Assembly (NCBI GenBank): GCA_039105265.1
Contig: JAPFFF010000017.1
Location: 682,001-746,000, forward strand
Direction: 5' to 3'
DNA from: Tritrichomonas musculus
Lineage: Eukaryota; Parabasalia; Tritrichomonadida; Tritrichomonadidae
Length of the DNA stretch: 64,000 nucleotides
Below the pieces are notes generated by a model. That model was not told where the DNA came from and did no database searches. It saw only the letters and a program-made list of their open reading frames with translations. Of this stretch, positions 48,147-56,002 are shown piece by piece (position 1 is the stretch's first letter; each line of letters opens with the position of its first letter). Position numbers and translations under genes: made by a program.

Positions 48147-48986
48147 ATGTTGGAAGATAAACGAAACGAACTAATAAAACAGAAAGAAGAAGAGTTTAAC
48201 CAACAAATGCAAGAATACAAAGCCTACGAAGAAGCTACAAAAATAAAGAACACATTTATTAAATTGTTTAACGAAACACTTAACTCGAACAAACATAAAT
48301 TAATCGAATTAAACGATAAAGAGCATTTATTTGTTTATGCATTTAAGTTTATCTTTACTCGGTTTGGTAGTACAGCTTTATTGTTATGCAGCAAACAAGA
48401 CAACATAGACAGAGAATCTAATTTATCGATTTACTGGTCGGTTAAGTCTGTTTACAACTATCTAATAGAGAACAATAGTAAATGGTCCGAATTATCGAAT
48501 AACATTTATGGCTCTTCGTTCGGAATACCAATAATAGAAATAGAAAAGGAAGGCGTCTATTACAATGCTTCTCGTAATCTGTGCGCAAAAATAAATGTTG
48601 TTAACAACACAGCGACAAGCAACGAAATACATTTAAACCAACCATTAGAGTTCTGGCATAATGTAGACATCGAAACAATAAAGAAAGAAGTACCAAACGA
48701 TATTAAAGTCGATAACATATTAACACATAACAGCTATTGTAAAGGAAAACACGAGCCAATCGATAAACTCGTTAAAGAAGGAGATGTTATCGAAATCTTT
48801 AATACATTCCAATACAAAGGAAGCTATTTAATTAGTTTTCGATTAAATGGTAAGGAACAAACAGCGAAGAGCAATAGGTTCCTAGACGATATAATAAAAG
48901 ATAAAGAAAGTGTTTTTAAAGTCGTTGTTGGTATACAGAAGACGCACCCGATTAGTAAACGTCGTTGTTTTATCTTTATTTCTTAA
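48147..48986 (+). CDS. Element C protein, second open part (279 aa)
   Basis: It starts with a charged coiled-coil stretch (MLEDKRNELIKQKEEEFNQQ) and continues with a mixed alpha/beta region rich in asparagine and lysine, ending CFIFIS. Its codon and residue use matches the preceding 600-aa frame, and it may be part of the same gene region. No family is recognised. Its end overlaps the convergent minus-strand gene by about 11 bp. Confidence 0.5.
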   Translation: MLEDKRNELIKQKEEEFNQQMQEYKAYEEATKIKNTFIKLFNETLNSNKHKLIELNDKEHLFVYAFKFIFTRFGSTALLLCSKQDNIDRESNLSIYWSVKSVYNYLIENNSKWSELSNNIYGSSFGIPIIEIEKEGVYYNASRNLCAKINVVNNTATSNEIHLNQPLEFWHNVDIETIKKEVPNDIKVDNILTHNSYCKGKHEPIDKLVKEGDVIEIFNTFQYKGSYLISFRLNGKEQTAKSNRFLDDIIKDKESVFKVVVGIQKTHPISKRRCFIFIS

Positions 48987-49302
48987 AGCAGGAAGCAGAC
49001 ATAACCAAGTTATCTACAATAAAGGAAGAAGGATAATAAATCGATTTGTATTTAGACAAGAAGCCACCAGGAACGAATCGCTCGGTAATTTTGCTTTGCA
49101 AAAGGGGATTACATCCCTTAGACTGGTAATTAATTGGTTTATTTTTGTATAACGTGTACGAACCGTATTTGTTGTGTTGGATTATTAGATAATCTTTATC
49201 GATTAAATCGAGAACTCTTAAACCAAACTGTTCGTAAAGAATATATTTAATGTTGCTATCTTTTAATGCTGTTTCTATATTTGCTGTTGGTGGTGGAACC
49301 AT
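48976..49302 (-). CDS. Small element C protein, 108 aa
   Basis: The start MVPPPTANIETALKDSNIKY at 49302 is preferred because the longer frame to 49392 begins with a hydrophobic, AT-coded stretch in the short gap before the divergent gene. The protein contains YGSYTLYKNKPINYQSKGCN and ends in a cysteine-lysine tail. It is unrecognised. It is convergent with the large gene region. Confidence 0.5.
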   Translation of the reverse strand: MVPPPTANIETALKDSNIKYILYEQFGLRVLDLIDKDYLIIQHNKYGSYTLYKNKPINYQSKGCNPLLQSKITERFVPGGFLSKYKSIYYPSSFIVDNLVMSASCFKK

Positions 49303-49413
49303 TATATAATAAAATAAAAAATTAATTAATTTGTATTTTTGTTTATTTGGTGCAATACAAAACAACATTAATGGTTTACAAATTGCGAACATATTTGTTT
49401 AATTGTGTTATAA

Positions 49414-49896
49414 ATGGAACACATAAACGCAATGTTTGCAAACAATTATGTAGAAGAAGAAAACAATAATGTATCTGGTGCTATTACAGAAAACGAATTA
49501 ATAGAACAGTTTTATAACTATCTTCGAGAAAACAACATTAAAGAAGCTCGTCGATTGCTTCGAACTTATAACTGTTTTAATAAGCTTAACACAAGACAGC
49601 TAAATAAAGACTATCCATTAAACGGATATAAGTTTACGAAACGAGGCGATGTATTAACATTATACAAACCAATAGAGAAAACAGATAGAGAGACCAATAA
49701 ACGAGAATCTATAGAAGATATAGCCAATAGATTGGAAGCATTAGAAGAACAACTTCGAGAACACACCAACAAATACGAACACGATTTAATAACTATTCGA
49801 ACACAATTTAATTATAACATTAATAAGATTAACGAAATTAAAGATTCTCTTAATACAGTTATTAATGTTATTAACCAAATGCTAAACCAAAAATAA
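49414..49896 (+). CDS. Coiled-coil element C protein, 160 aa
   Basis: The N-terminal half holds a helical region (LIEQFYNYLRENNIKEARRL) and the motif LNGYKFTKRGDVLTLYKP. The C-terminal half is a coiled coil (IANRLEALEEQLREHTNKYE). The order and the LNG-Y/F-K-G-LT motif match the 158-aa type-2 protein at 42839-43315. This makes it the one internal gene that links C to a Polinton beyond the terminal repeats. The function is unknown. Confidence 0.58.
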   Translation: MEHINAMFANNYVEEENNNVSGAITENELIEQFYNYLRENNIKEARRLLRTYNCFNKLNTRQLNKDYPLNGYKFTKRGDVLTLYKPIEKTDRETNKRESIEDIANRLEALEEQLREHTNKYEHDLITIRTQFNYNINKINEIKDSLNTVINVINQMLNQK

Positions 49897-49919
49897 AATA
49901 TTATTAATTGCTTTTATTT

Positions 49920-50237
49920 TTATATCGTAAACGGTGGAGCGTGCATAGATTCCAATACATCGGAGTATTTAATTTCTGGAAAGAATAGATTTCGATATTT
50001 GTTTAAGAACAGGTAAGGAAACGTACAACAATAACTTCCACAAACAGTAGAGAATCTATAAACATCTTCGAACTCGTCTTTTATTAGAACATATTTATTA
50101 AAATCGTAGACGATTGCACTAGGAAACTTATAAATACCTTTGCACTTATCTTTTCTATCGATGTATTCCGTTGGTAAGCTCTCTGTTCCTTGTTCCTTTG
50201 TGGCTTGTGTTTCGTCTTTGTTCGTTTGTGGTTGCAT
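49920..50237 (-). CDS. Element C protein sharing its N-terminus with the large gene, 105 aa
   Basis: The ATG at 50237 and about the first 18 codons (MQPQTN...TKEQGT) lie in the right terminal repeat, so they equal the start of the large gene at 46233 apart from a few bases. After the repeat ends, the protein is unique (for example YKFPSAIVYDFNKYVLIKDE), beta-like and cysteine-containing. Both genes therefore read inward from the same leader. The function is unknown. Confidence 0.55.
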   Translation of the reverse strand: MQPQTNKDETQATKEQGTESLPTEYIDRKDKCKGIYKFPSAIVYDFNKYVLIKDEFEDVYRFSTVCGSYCCTFPYLFLNKYRNLFFPEIKYSDVLESMHAPPFTI

Positions 50238-50525
50238 TTGTAGAACGAATAAAAACAATATTGTTTAACGAAAACACTTTAATTGTATTTCGTTTGTTGT
50301 TGTTCGCTAATGGAAAGACAAAAATAAAAATATAATTAATTTTGTTTTTTAGCCGCAGTTCTACGTATCGCAGGGCTTCGTTTTGGTCTCTTATGAAAGT
50401 TTCGAGGGCTAATTTTGAAAAAGTGGTGATTTTTTGAGTCATGGGGCTGAGGTTTGGGGTCTGTAAACCCTATGACAAGGGGGTCATTTTTTATCCCCCC
50501 TCCAAATACACATACATATACTACT
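50185..50525. repeat. Right terminal inverted repeat of element C
   Basis: It is 341 bp. Outer end ACATATACTACT at 50525, then the pyrimidine-rich TTATCCCCCCTCC part, a GC-richer region with GCCGCAGTTCTACGTATCGC, and the leader and first codons of the 105-aa gene. It is the reverse complement of the outer and inner parts of the left repeat. Confidence 0.92.
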
Positions 50526-51062
50526 AATGATTCAAAATATAGATGAAGTTAATAATGCAATTGTTCCAAGTATCGATTGGAATACATTAAAGGACTTAAA
50601 AATAATTGTCGAACATGTAGATGAAACTACCAAAGCAATTACCTATGGAACAGATACAATAAAACCTAAAAACATGGAAACTATCATAAAAGAGTTAAGT
50701 ACAAGTAATGATAATATATCAAAGTGGATAAAAAATAATTCTGTTGATTTTACTGAGATTGAACCCATTAAATATGTAGATTTAAAAGTTAATGAAACTA
50801 CTAATGAAACTATCTTTGATGTCAATGAGACAAAGATAAATAACATGAAAGACTTTGCTGAGAAAACAAATACAACAGCTGCTAATATTACTAAATGGAT
50901 AGATGCATTAAATGATCAAACCATAAGTTATGAGACTCTCTTGAACTTAACAGGTTGTAATACTTCCATGTGCCTAATTAATAAAACAACTGGTGAACCA
51001 GAAATACATGAGGTTAAAATAGAAATAGATGAAACACCACCACCTACTCCAACACCTGAGCC
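50526..51062 (+). pseudogene. Fragment of a repeat-bearing shaft-like protein gene
   Basis: The open frame starts at 50527 directly after element C and runs to the terminal bases of Polinton D, beyond which (to 51150) it reads D's terminal DNA by chance. It contains two or three repeats of about 58 residues with the pattern (D)NISKWI or ANITKWID, then a T/S-rich strand region, and ends in a PPPTPTPEP linker. Such repeats suit a fibre shaft of a Polinton attachment protein, although it does not resemble the fibre-like gene of B. Its ends are set by the two neighbouring elements. Confidence 0.5.
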
Positions 51063-51190
51063 AGTAGTATACGTTAGGCTGTGCTCTGTGCCTTCGCCCA
51101 GCCTAACCACTCGCTCCCCCAGCTCTCCTTCAGCTGCTAGTTCGCGCTAACTGAAATGACCAAATATCATTTCAAAAACTTATGATATCA
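51063..51190. repeat. Left terminal region of Polinton D
   Basis: AGTAGTATACGTTAGGCTG starts this GC-rich stretch. A hairpin lies at about 51074-51106 (GGCTG and CAGCC type arms around GTGCTCTGTGCCTTCG), followed by AGCTCTCC and TTCAGCTGCTAG words. It is unlike the terminal repeats of A and B except for the outer bases. The partner repeat would lie outside the window. Confidence 0.6.
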
Positions 51191-51224
51191 AAAAGTTAAT
51201 AATATCACAAGTTAATTAAAAGTT

Positions 51225-51440
51225 AATCTTAAAATTAACTTACTTCATATTGAAAATAAAAAATAAAAAAAAAAAAAAAGTAAAAAGTAAATGTAAAATA
51301 AAAAAATGACAATACAAAAATAATAAATAATAAATGAAAAATAATAAATGAAAAATAATAAATGAAAAATAATAAATGAAAATGATAAATGAAAAATAAT
51401 AAATGAAAAATAATAAATGAAAATGATACTTTATTAATAT
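51225..51440. repeat. AT-rich tandem repeat before the penton-like gene of D
   Basis: After an A-run, the unit AATAATAAATGAAAA is repeated about seven times between 51319 and 51425, with two variants ATGATAAATGAAA. It forms the leader of the first D gene. No other feature is visible. Confidence 0.85.
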
Positions 51441-51444
51441 TGAA

Positions 51445-52728
51445 ATGTATCCTACACTAAACCCTATTCAAGAACAAACACCAATACCAATAGAATATGC
51501 TTACTTTTTAGAAGATGGAGAACAAGATCCTAATAAGCCTAATCGATATTACTTTAATTTTCCTCAAGATTGGGTTACATCAAATAGAGGAGAATCAATT
51601 ATCGGAGTAAGAAGTATATGGATGATAGCAAGAAGAAGAAAGATGGTATATACGATTAAATTAAGAAAATATTATAGAAGTAATTATAACGAATTAAAAG
51701 AGAAAGTAGAAAATAAAAATAAAACAGATGATGAGATTTATGAATTAATACCTGAAAATAGAAAAAGTGAATGGAGTACTAATGTTATAACATGGATGGA
51801 ATCATACGGTTATTTTAGAGATTTTTGGAATGGTTTAATGCCGTTAATAAATGATGGTTTTAAAGCTTATAATTCTTCAATCGAATCATCTATTAAAACA
51901 GAAATCAAGATTATGGATAGAAAGATTGAGATGTTAGAAAAGCATATAGATGAATCAACTAATAAATATATAGATCTTATGGTATTAATTGAAAATGAAA
52001 CAGATGCTAACACTAAAGCACAAATGACAGAACAAGCTAAAAAATTAAAAACAGAGATGGAAGAAAAAAATAAAGAAATAGAAAAAATAAAAAAAGAGAA
52101 ACAAACAGTAGGTAAACCTACATTCAATAGATTAGATTTACAATTAGATGGATATTATGATTATCAAAATTTAAAGCGAGTTCAAGAAATATATGCAATA
52201 ACAAATAGATACGATTCAGATCAATACGGAGTAATGGCCAAAAATAATTTAATATATTATGTAGATATTTCTATATCTTTTTATCCTAGATCTGTTATAA
52301 ATGGAGTACAAGATAACACAATTGATCAAAAATATGATTTTGTTGATGTATTTAATATTGGAATAAATGCATATCAGAATAATCCTGCTAAATACTTAGA
52401 TATGAATAAACCTATTATAGATAAAAAAGGTAATATTGTGGGTTATGAAGGGAAGTGGTTAAGAGAATTAAAGTTTGATTATGTATGGGATAGACATTCA
52501 TGTAAATTATATTCATCAATAGCAGAAGAATCAAATAAAGGATATTTAGGTAATAGTCAAATCTATTTTAACCCTATTAAATACTTCAAACTTAATTCGA
52601 CAGATCAAAGATTTTGGGTTGAGTTTTATTCAGGTCGACATAATAAGATCCCAGTTTCAGTCCCTTTAAATGAATCATTTATTATTGAAATGATATTCTT
52701 ACCATTTAAGAAGATGCTTTACATTTAA
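51445..52728 (+). CDS. Polinton D penton-like protein with coiled-coil insert, 427 aa
   Basis: It shares PIEYAYFLED, RYYFNFPQDW, GESIIGVRS, DVFNIGINAYQNNPAKY, DYVWDRHSCKLYSSI and DQRFWVEFYS with the 334-aa protein of B. Between residues about 150 and 225 it has an extra charged coiled coil (IMDRKIEMLEKHIDE and QAKKLKTEMEEKNKEIEKIK) that B lacks, which accounts for most of the extra length. It is the first gene of the plus-strand cluster. The penton role is inferred from its context. Confidence 0.7.
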   Translation: MYPTLNPIQEQTPIPIEYAYFLEDGEQDPNKPNRYYFNFPQDWVTSNRGESIIGVRSIWMIARRRKMVYTIKLRKYYRSNYNELKEKVENKNKTDDEIYELIPENRKSEWSTNVITWMESYGYFRDFWNGLMPLINDGFKAYNSSIESSIKTEIKIMDRKIEMLEKHIDESTNKYIDLMVLIENETDANTKAQMTEQAKKLKTEMEEKNKEIEKIKKEKQTVGKPTFNRLDLQLDGYYDYQNLKRVQEIYAITNRYDSDQYGVMAKNNLIYYVDISISFYPRSVINGVQDNTIDQKYDFVDVFNIGINAYQNNPAKYLDMNKPIIDKKGNIVGYEGKWLRELKFDYVWDRHSCKLYSSIAEESNKGYLGNSQIYFNPIKYFKLNSTDQRFWVEFYSGRHNKIPVSVPLNESFIIEMIFLPFKKMLYI

Positions 52729-52747
52729 AACTATTAAAACGATTAAA

Positions 52748-53833
52748 ATGAATAAAAAATATTTTAAGACAATTAGAGAGCTTCATTCTTATTATCCATG
52801 GAAATCATCATCAAAATTTGTTCCATTAGCTAAGAGATATGGTTTTACTGAAGAAGAAGCTTTAGATTATTTAAAGAAGATAGTACATGATGTTAAGGTA
52901 CCTAAAGCTAAGTTCATGAATATATATTCGAAACACACAGGAGGTTATCAAATGGACACTTTCATTAATGATAAAACAAAAGATGGATTAAATTATCTAA
53001 TGTTGATTAATATCAATACTAGAAAAGCATATTGCTATCCAATGAAAGGGAAAGGAGCAAAAGAAGTAGCAAAAGCTCTTAATAAATTTTTGAAGGATGA
53101 GAAAGAAGTATATTCTATTACATCAGATCAGGATGCTGCATATTTATCTAATGATGTACTTCAAATAATGAAAACTAATAATATTGTTTATACAACAACA
53201 GAAGACAATAATCATAATGTATTAGGTATTATTAATAGATTTATGCGAACTATAAGAGATATGGTAGGTGAGAATAGATATATAAATGAAAAAGAGATGA
53301 ATGATTTAATAGATTCATACAATAACACACCTCACAGATCTTTAAATTACAAGATACCTAACGAAATGACTAAAGAAGATGAAAAAGAATACGTAAAAAC
53401 GAAATCCCATAATAATCCATATGATTTTAAACCTAATGATAGAGTAAGAATTATTCAAGCTAAAGAACCATTTGCAAAACGAAGAAATAAAGTTAGTAAA
53501 GAAGCTTATATTGTAGATTCTAAAGCAGGTAATCAATTTATAATTAAGTCAAAAGATGAATCAATAGATAAGTTACCAGGTTATAGATTAATTAAAACAA
53601 CAAATAAAAATATAGCACAAACATTAAAAGGCGGAAAGAGAGGTATAGTAGATAAAATTATTTCTTATGATACACAAAAGAATAAATATAAAATTAAATA
53701 TAGTGAAGGTACAGAAGATGTAATTCCTGCTAAAAATCTAAGAGAAGGAGCACCAACTAAGTTATCTAATTTAGAAATTGATTTTTGGTCGAAGAAAAGA
53801 AATATACCAAATAATATACGAAAGTGGATATAA
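52748..53833 (+). CDS. Polinton D integrase, 361 aa
   Basis: It is an rve-type integrase related to the B copy over its whole length. Aspartates lie in YQMDTFIND and SITSDQD, followed by the block NRFMRTIRDMVGEN and NNTPHRSL. The C-terminal chromodomain-like part runs near residues 295-335 (KRGIVDKIISYDTQKNKYKI). It begins 20 bp after the penton-like gene. Its end overlaps nothing when the ATPase start is taken at 53856. Confidence 0.9.
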   Translation: MNKKYFKTIRELHSYYPWKSSSKFVPLAKRYGFTEEEALDYLKKIVHDVKVPKAKFMNIYSKHTGGYQMDTFINDKTKDGLNYLMLININTRKAYCYPMKGKGAKEVAKALNKFLKDEKEVYSITSDQDAAYLSNDVLQIMKTNNIVYTTTEDNNHNVLGIINRFMRTIRDMVGENRYINEKEMNDLIDSYNNTPHRSLNYKIPNEMTKEDEKEYVKTKSHNNPYDFKPNDRVRIIQAKEPFAKRRNKVSKEAYIVDSKAGNQFIIKSKDESIDKLPGYRLIKTTNKNIAQTLKGGKRGIVDKIISYDTQKNKYKIKYSEGTEDVIPAKNLREGAPTKLSNLEIDFWSKKRNIPNNIRKWI

Positions 53834-53855
53834 AAATAGATTTAACACAAATAAA

Positions 53856-54713
53856 ATGTCTAAACAAATAATGAAAGAAGTAGAATCATTAATACAAAAG
53901 ACAATGAGAAAGAATCAGAAAGAGATAGAAGGAGCATTAATTAAACCTTTACATCCTTTATATCCTTTTAGTACTAATGGAATTTACTTTTTAATCGGTA
54001 AACCTGGTTCAGGTAAATCATATTTTATATTTAAGCACATACTAATAACAGAAAGATTATTTAAACACCCTTATTATCATAAAATTATATTTTGTTCATC
54101 GAGTGGTAAAGCAGATAAAACAGCAGAAGCAATGAGTAAAGAAGTAAAAACACCTATAATATATGTAAACGAAACAGAGTTAATGGATTATTTAAGAAAA
54201 CATTTAAAAAGAAAGATTAAATATTATGCTATGGTTAAACATGTATTATCTAAAATGAAAGAAGTGAATGAAGAAATGCAAAGACTAATAAATAAACATT
54301 CATTACAAGAAATAGATGATAGAATAGTTTATATCGCAAATAAGTTAGTTAAATATCAAACCTCTTCTTATCCTTATAATACTTTAATAATATTAGATGA
54401 TTGCGCAGGAAGTGATTTATTAACACATAATAATACTGAATTTTTAAGATTGCTGACTAAAACAAGACATTATAATATAACTTGTATTATGGCTATTCAA
54501 ACAATTAGATTTGTACATATAAATGCGAAGAGAATGGCTACAGATATCATATGCTATAGCGGTTATTCAGAAGAAGATTTCACATCATTATTACAGCAAA
54601 CAAATAACAATCTAAATATCAAGAAGACGGTAAAAGAATACTTGCAACATAGAGAGCTACATGATAAATTTATTTGCAATATAACCGCTAACAAATATTA
54701 CTTTGAAAGTTAG
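53856..54713 (+). CDS. Polinton D packaging ATPase, 285 aa
   Basis: The start MSKQIMKEVE at 53856 is chosen; the longer frame opens from a TTG inside the integrase gene. Walker A is GKPGSGKS near residue 49 and Walker B LIILDD near 178, with KTRHYN after it. Most of the protein is nearly colinear with the A/B ATPase, the best conserved gene of the set. Confidence 0.92.
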   Translation: MSKQIMKEVESLIQKTMRKNQKEIEGALIKPLHPLYPFSTNGIYFLIGKPGSGKSYFIFKHILITERLFKHPYYHKIIFCSSSGKADKTAEAMSKEVKTPIIYVNETELMDYLRKHLKRKIKYYAMVKHVLSKMKEVNEEMQRLINKHSLQEIDDRIVYIANKLVKYQTSSYPYNTLIILDDCAGSDLLTHNNTEFLRLLTKTRHYNITCIMAIQTIRFVHINAKRMATDIICYSGYSEEDFTSLLQQTNNNLNIKKTVKEYLQHRELHDKFICNITANKYYFES

Positions 54714-54730
54714 TTTTAATTATAAAATAA

Positions 54731-55258
54731 ATGACAATGGAAACAGTTTCTGATACTGATAGAATTGAACCATCTTCAAAACAAAATTCTAATGGTGGAT
54801 TTTTAGGTAAATTTATAAATAAAACATGGAATACAGTTAAATCAGGAGTTGGAAAAGCTAGTAAATTTGTTGGAGATAGTACAGTTGGTAAAGCAGGAAA
54901 ATGGGTATGGAAAAATAAAGCGCCTATATTAAATACAATAGGAGGTGCAGCACAAGGTTTTGGAGCGATTACAGCTAATCCTACAGCAATAGGTATAGGA
55001 AAAGGATTATCTACATTAGCAAGTGGAATAAGAGAAGGAGAAGTAAAAGCAGCATTACAAAAAACAATAGCAGAAAGACAACCTAATCCGTTAGGTAGTA
55101 ATATAGGTTATGAAGATTTCCCTAGGATTCATTATTCAAGGAAGCCAACTGCTTATAAAATATATCAGAATAGAAGTAAATATGTAGATGAAGCTGAAGC
55201 TCATATAGCGAGAACAAAACAGAGAAGAAGAAAGAAATCAAGAAAATCAAAAAAGTAA
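54731..55258 (+). CDS. Polinton D pVI-like minor capsid candidate, 175 aa
   Basis: It contains a glycine/alanine/lysine-rich core (WNTVKSGVGKASKFVGDSTV and IGGAAQGFGAITANPTAIGI) and ends in a strongly basic tail (RTKQRRRKKSRKSKK). It has the same position as the 151-aa gene of A and B but little direct identity. The basic tail would suit DNA contact in a virion. Confidence 0.55.
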   Translation: MTMETVSDTDRIEPSSKQNSNGGFLGKFINKTWNTVKSGVGKASKFVGDSTVGKAGKWVWKNKAPILNTIGGAAQGFGAITANPTAIGIGKGLSTLASGIREGEVKAALQKTIAERQPNPLGSNIGYEDFPRIHYSRKPTAYKIYQNRSKYVDEAEAHIARTKQRRRKKSRKSKK

Positions 55259-55315
55259 GAATAAACAAAAACATACTATATCAAACAAATTTAATCATTT
55301 TTAAGCTCAATCAAA

Positions 55316-55972
55316 ATGAGCAAAAGAGTTCCACAAAGTAAGAGATTGCAAGTTATACAAAAGTGGATTAATGGAAGAGACGATCCTGAATATGAAGTAT
55401 TTCCTTGCAAAAAAGAGGGAAAGTATATAGTAAGACCAAGGAAACAACCTTTAATAGAAGATAAGAGTGAAGATAAGAGTGAAGATAAGAGTGAAGAATC
55501 TAAACCCATAATAGAAGATAATAAAATAGAACAACCTAAACCAATAATTGAAGATAATAATATAATAGAAGAACAACAACCTAAAATATCTAAACCTAAA
55601 CCCAAAATCATAATTGATGACGTCTCACGAAAGCTCGACTTGAGTGAGGTAGAACAACCAAAAATATATAAACCTAAATCAGTATATGATCCAACAATAA
55701 ATATAGAGATATTAAATCAATTAAAATTATTAGGTGAAGAAATAAAAAGTGAAAGAGAAAAGAAAGAACAAAAGAAGATGATGAAAGAAGTATTTCATAA
55801 GGAAATGAATAAACAACATAAAAATTTTTATCAGTATACTCAGCCTCAATATAAACAAGAACCTAATCAAATAGAAGAATCAGATGACGGCTCAAGTGAA
55901 GAACAAATAACTCCACGACCACAACCTATTATGAGAAGAAGAAATAATATATTCTCTGACATAATATATTAA
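55316..55972 (+). CDS. Polinton D capsid-module protein, 218 aa
   Basis: It is a relative of the 183-aa protein: SKRLQVIQKWINGRDDPEYE at the N-terminus, then an acidic repeat-like linker (EDKSEDKSEDKSEE), VYDPTINIEILNQLKLLGEE and a coiled coil. It ends with arginine-rich RRRNNIFSD. A short DVSRKLDLSE segment is inserted before the coiled coil. The function is unknown. Confidence 0.72.
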   Translation: MSKRVPQSKRLQVIQKWINGRDDPEYEVFPCKKEGKYIVRPRKQPLIEDKSEDKSEDKSEESKPIIEDNKIEQPKPIIEDNNIIEEQQPKISKPKPKIIIDDVSRKLDLSEVEQPKIYKPKSVYDPTINIEILNQLKLLGEEIKSEREKKEQKKMMKEVFHKEMNKQHKNFYQYTQPQYKQEPNQIEESDDGSSEEQITPRPQPIMRRRNNIFSDIIY

Positions 55973-56002
55973 AAACACTTTTTTTATTTTTTCTAAAAGA
56001 AT

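Larger units (their letters stand above)
45436..50525. mobile_element. Element C, 5.1-kb Polinton-ended element without Polinton core genes
   Basis: Both ends read AGTAGTATATGTATGTG inward, followed by GGAGGGGGGATAAAA. The terminal inverted repeats are 341 bp on the right and 850 bp on the left, the left one being longer because of extra internal sequence and a tandem repeat. The interior holds one large unrecognised gene region, two opposite small genes and a coiled-coil gene. No polymerase B, integrase, ATPase, protease or capsid gene is visible. No target duplication is evident (left flank ACCAA, right flank AATGA), so flanks may have been rearranged. It looks nearly whole, with about one break. 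Confidence 0.78.

Noticed and set aside
53778-53855. Longer start for the D ATPase
   Set aside because: It starts at TTG within the integrase gene; the ATG at 53856 gives the same layout as in A and B.
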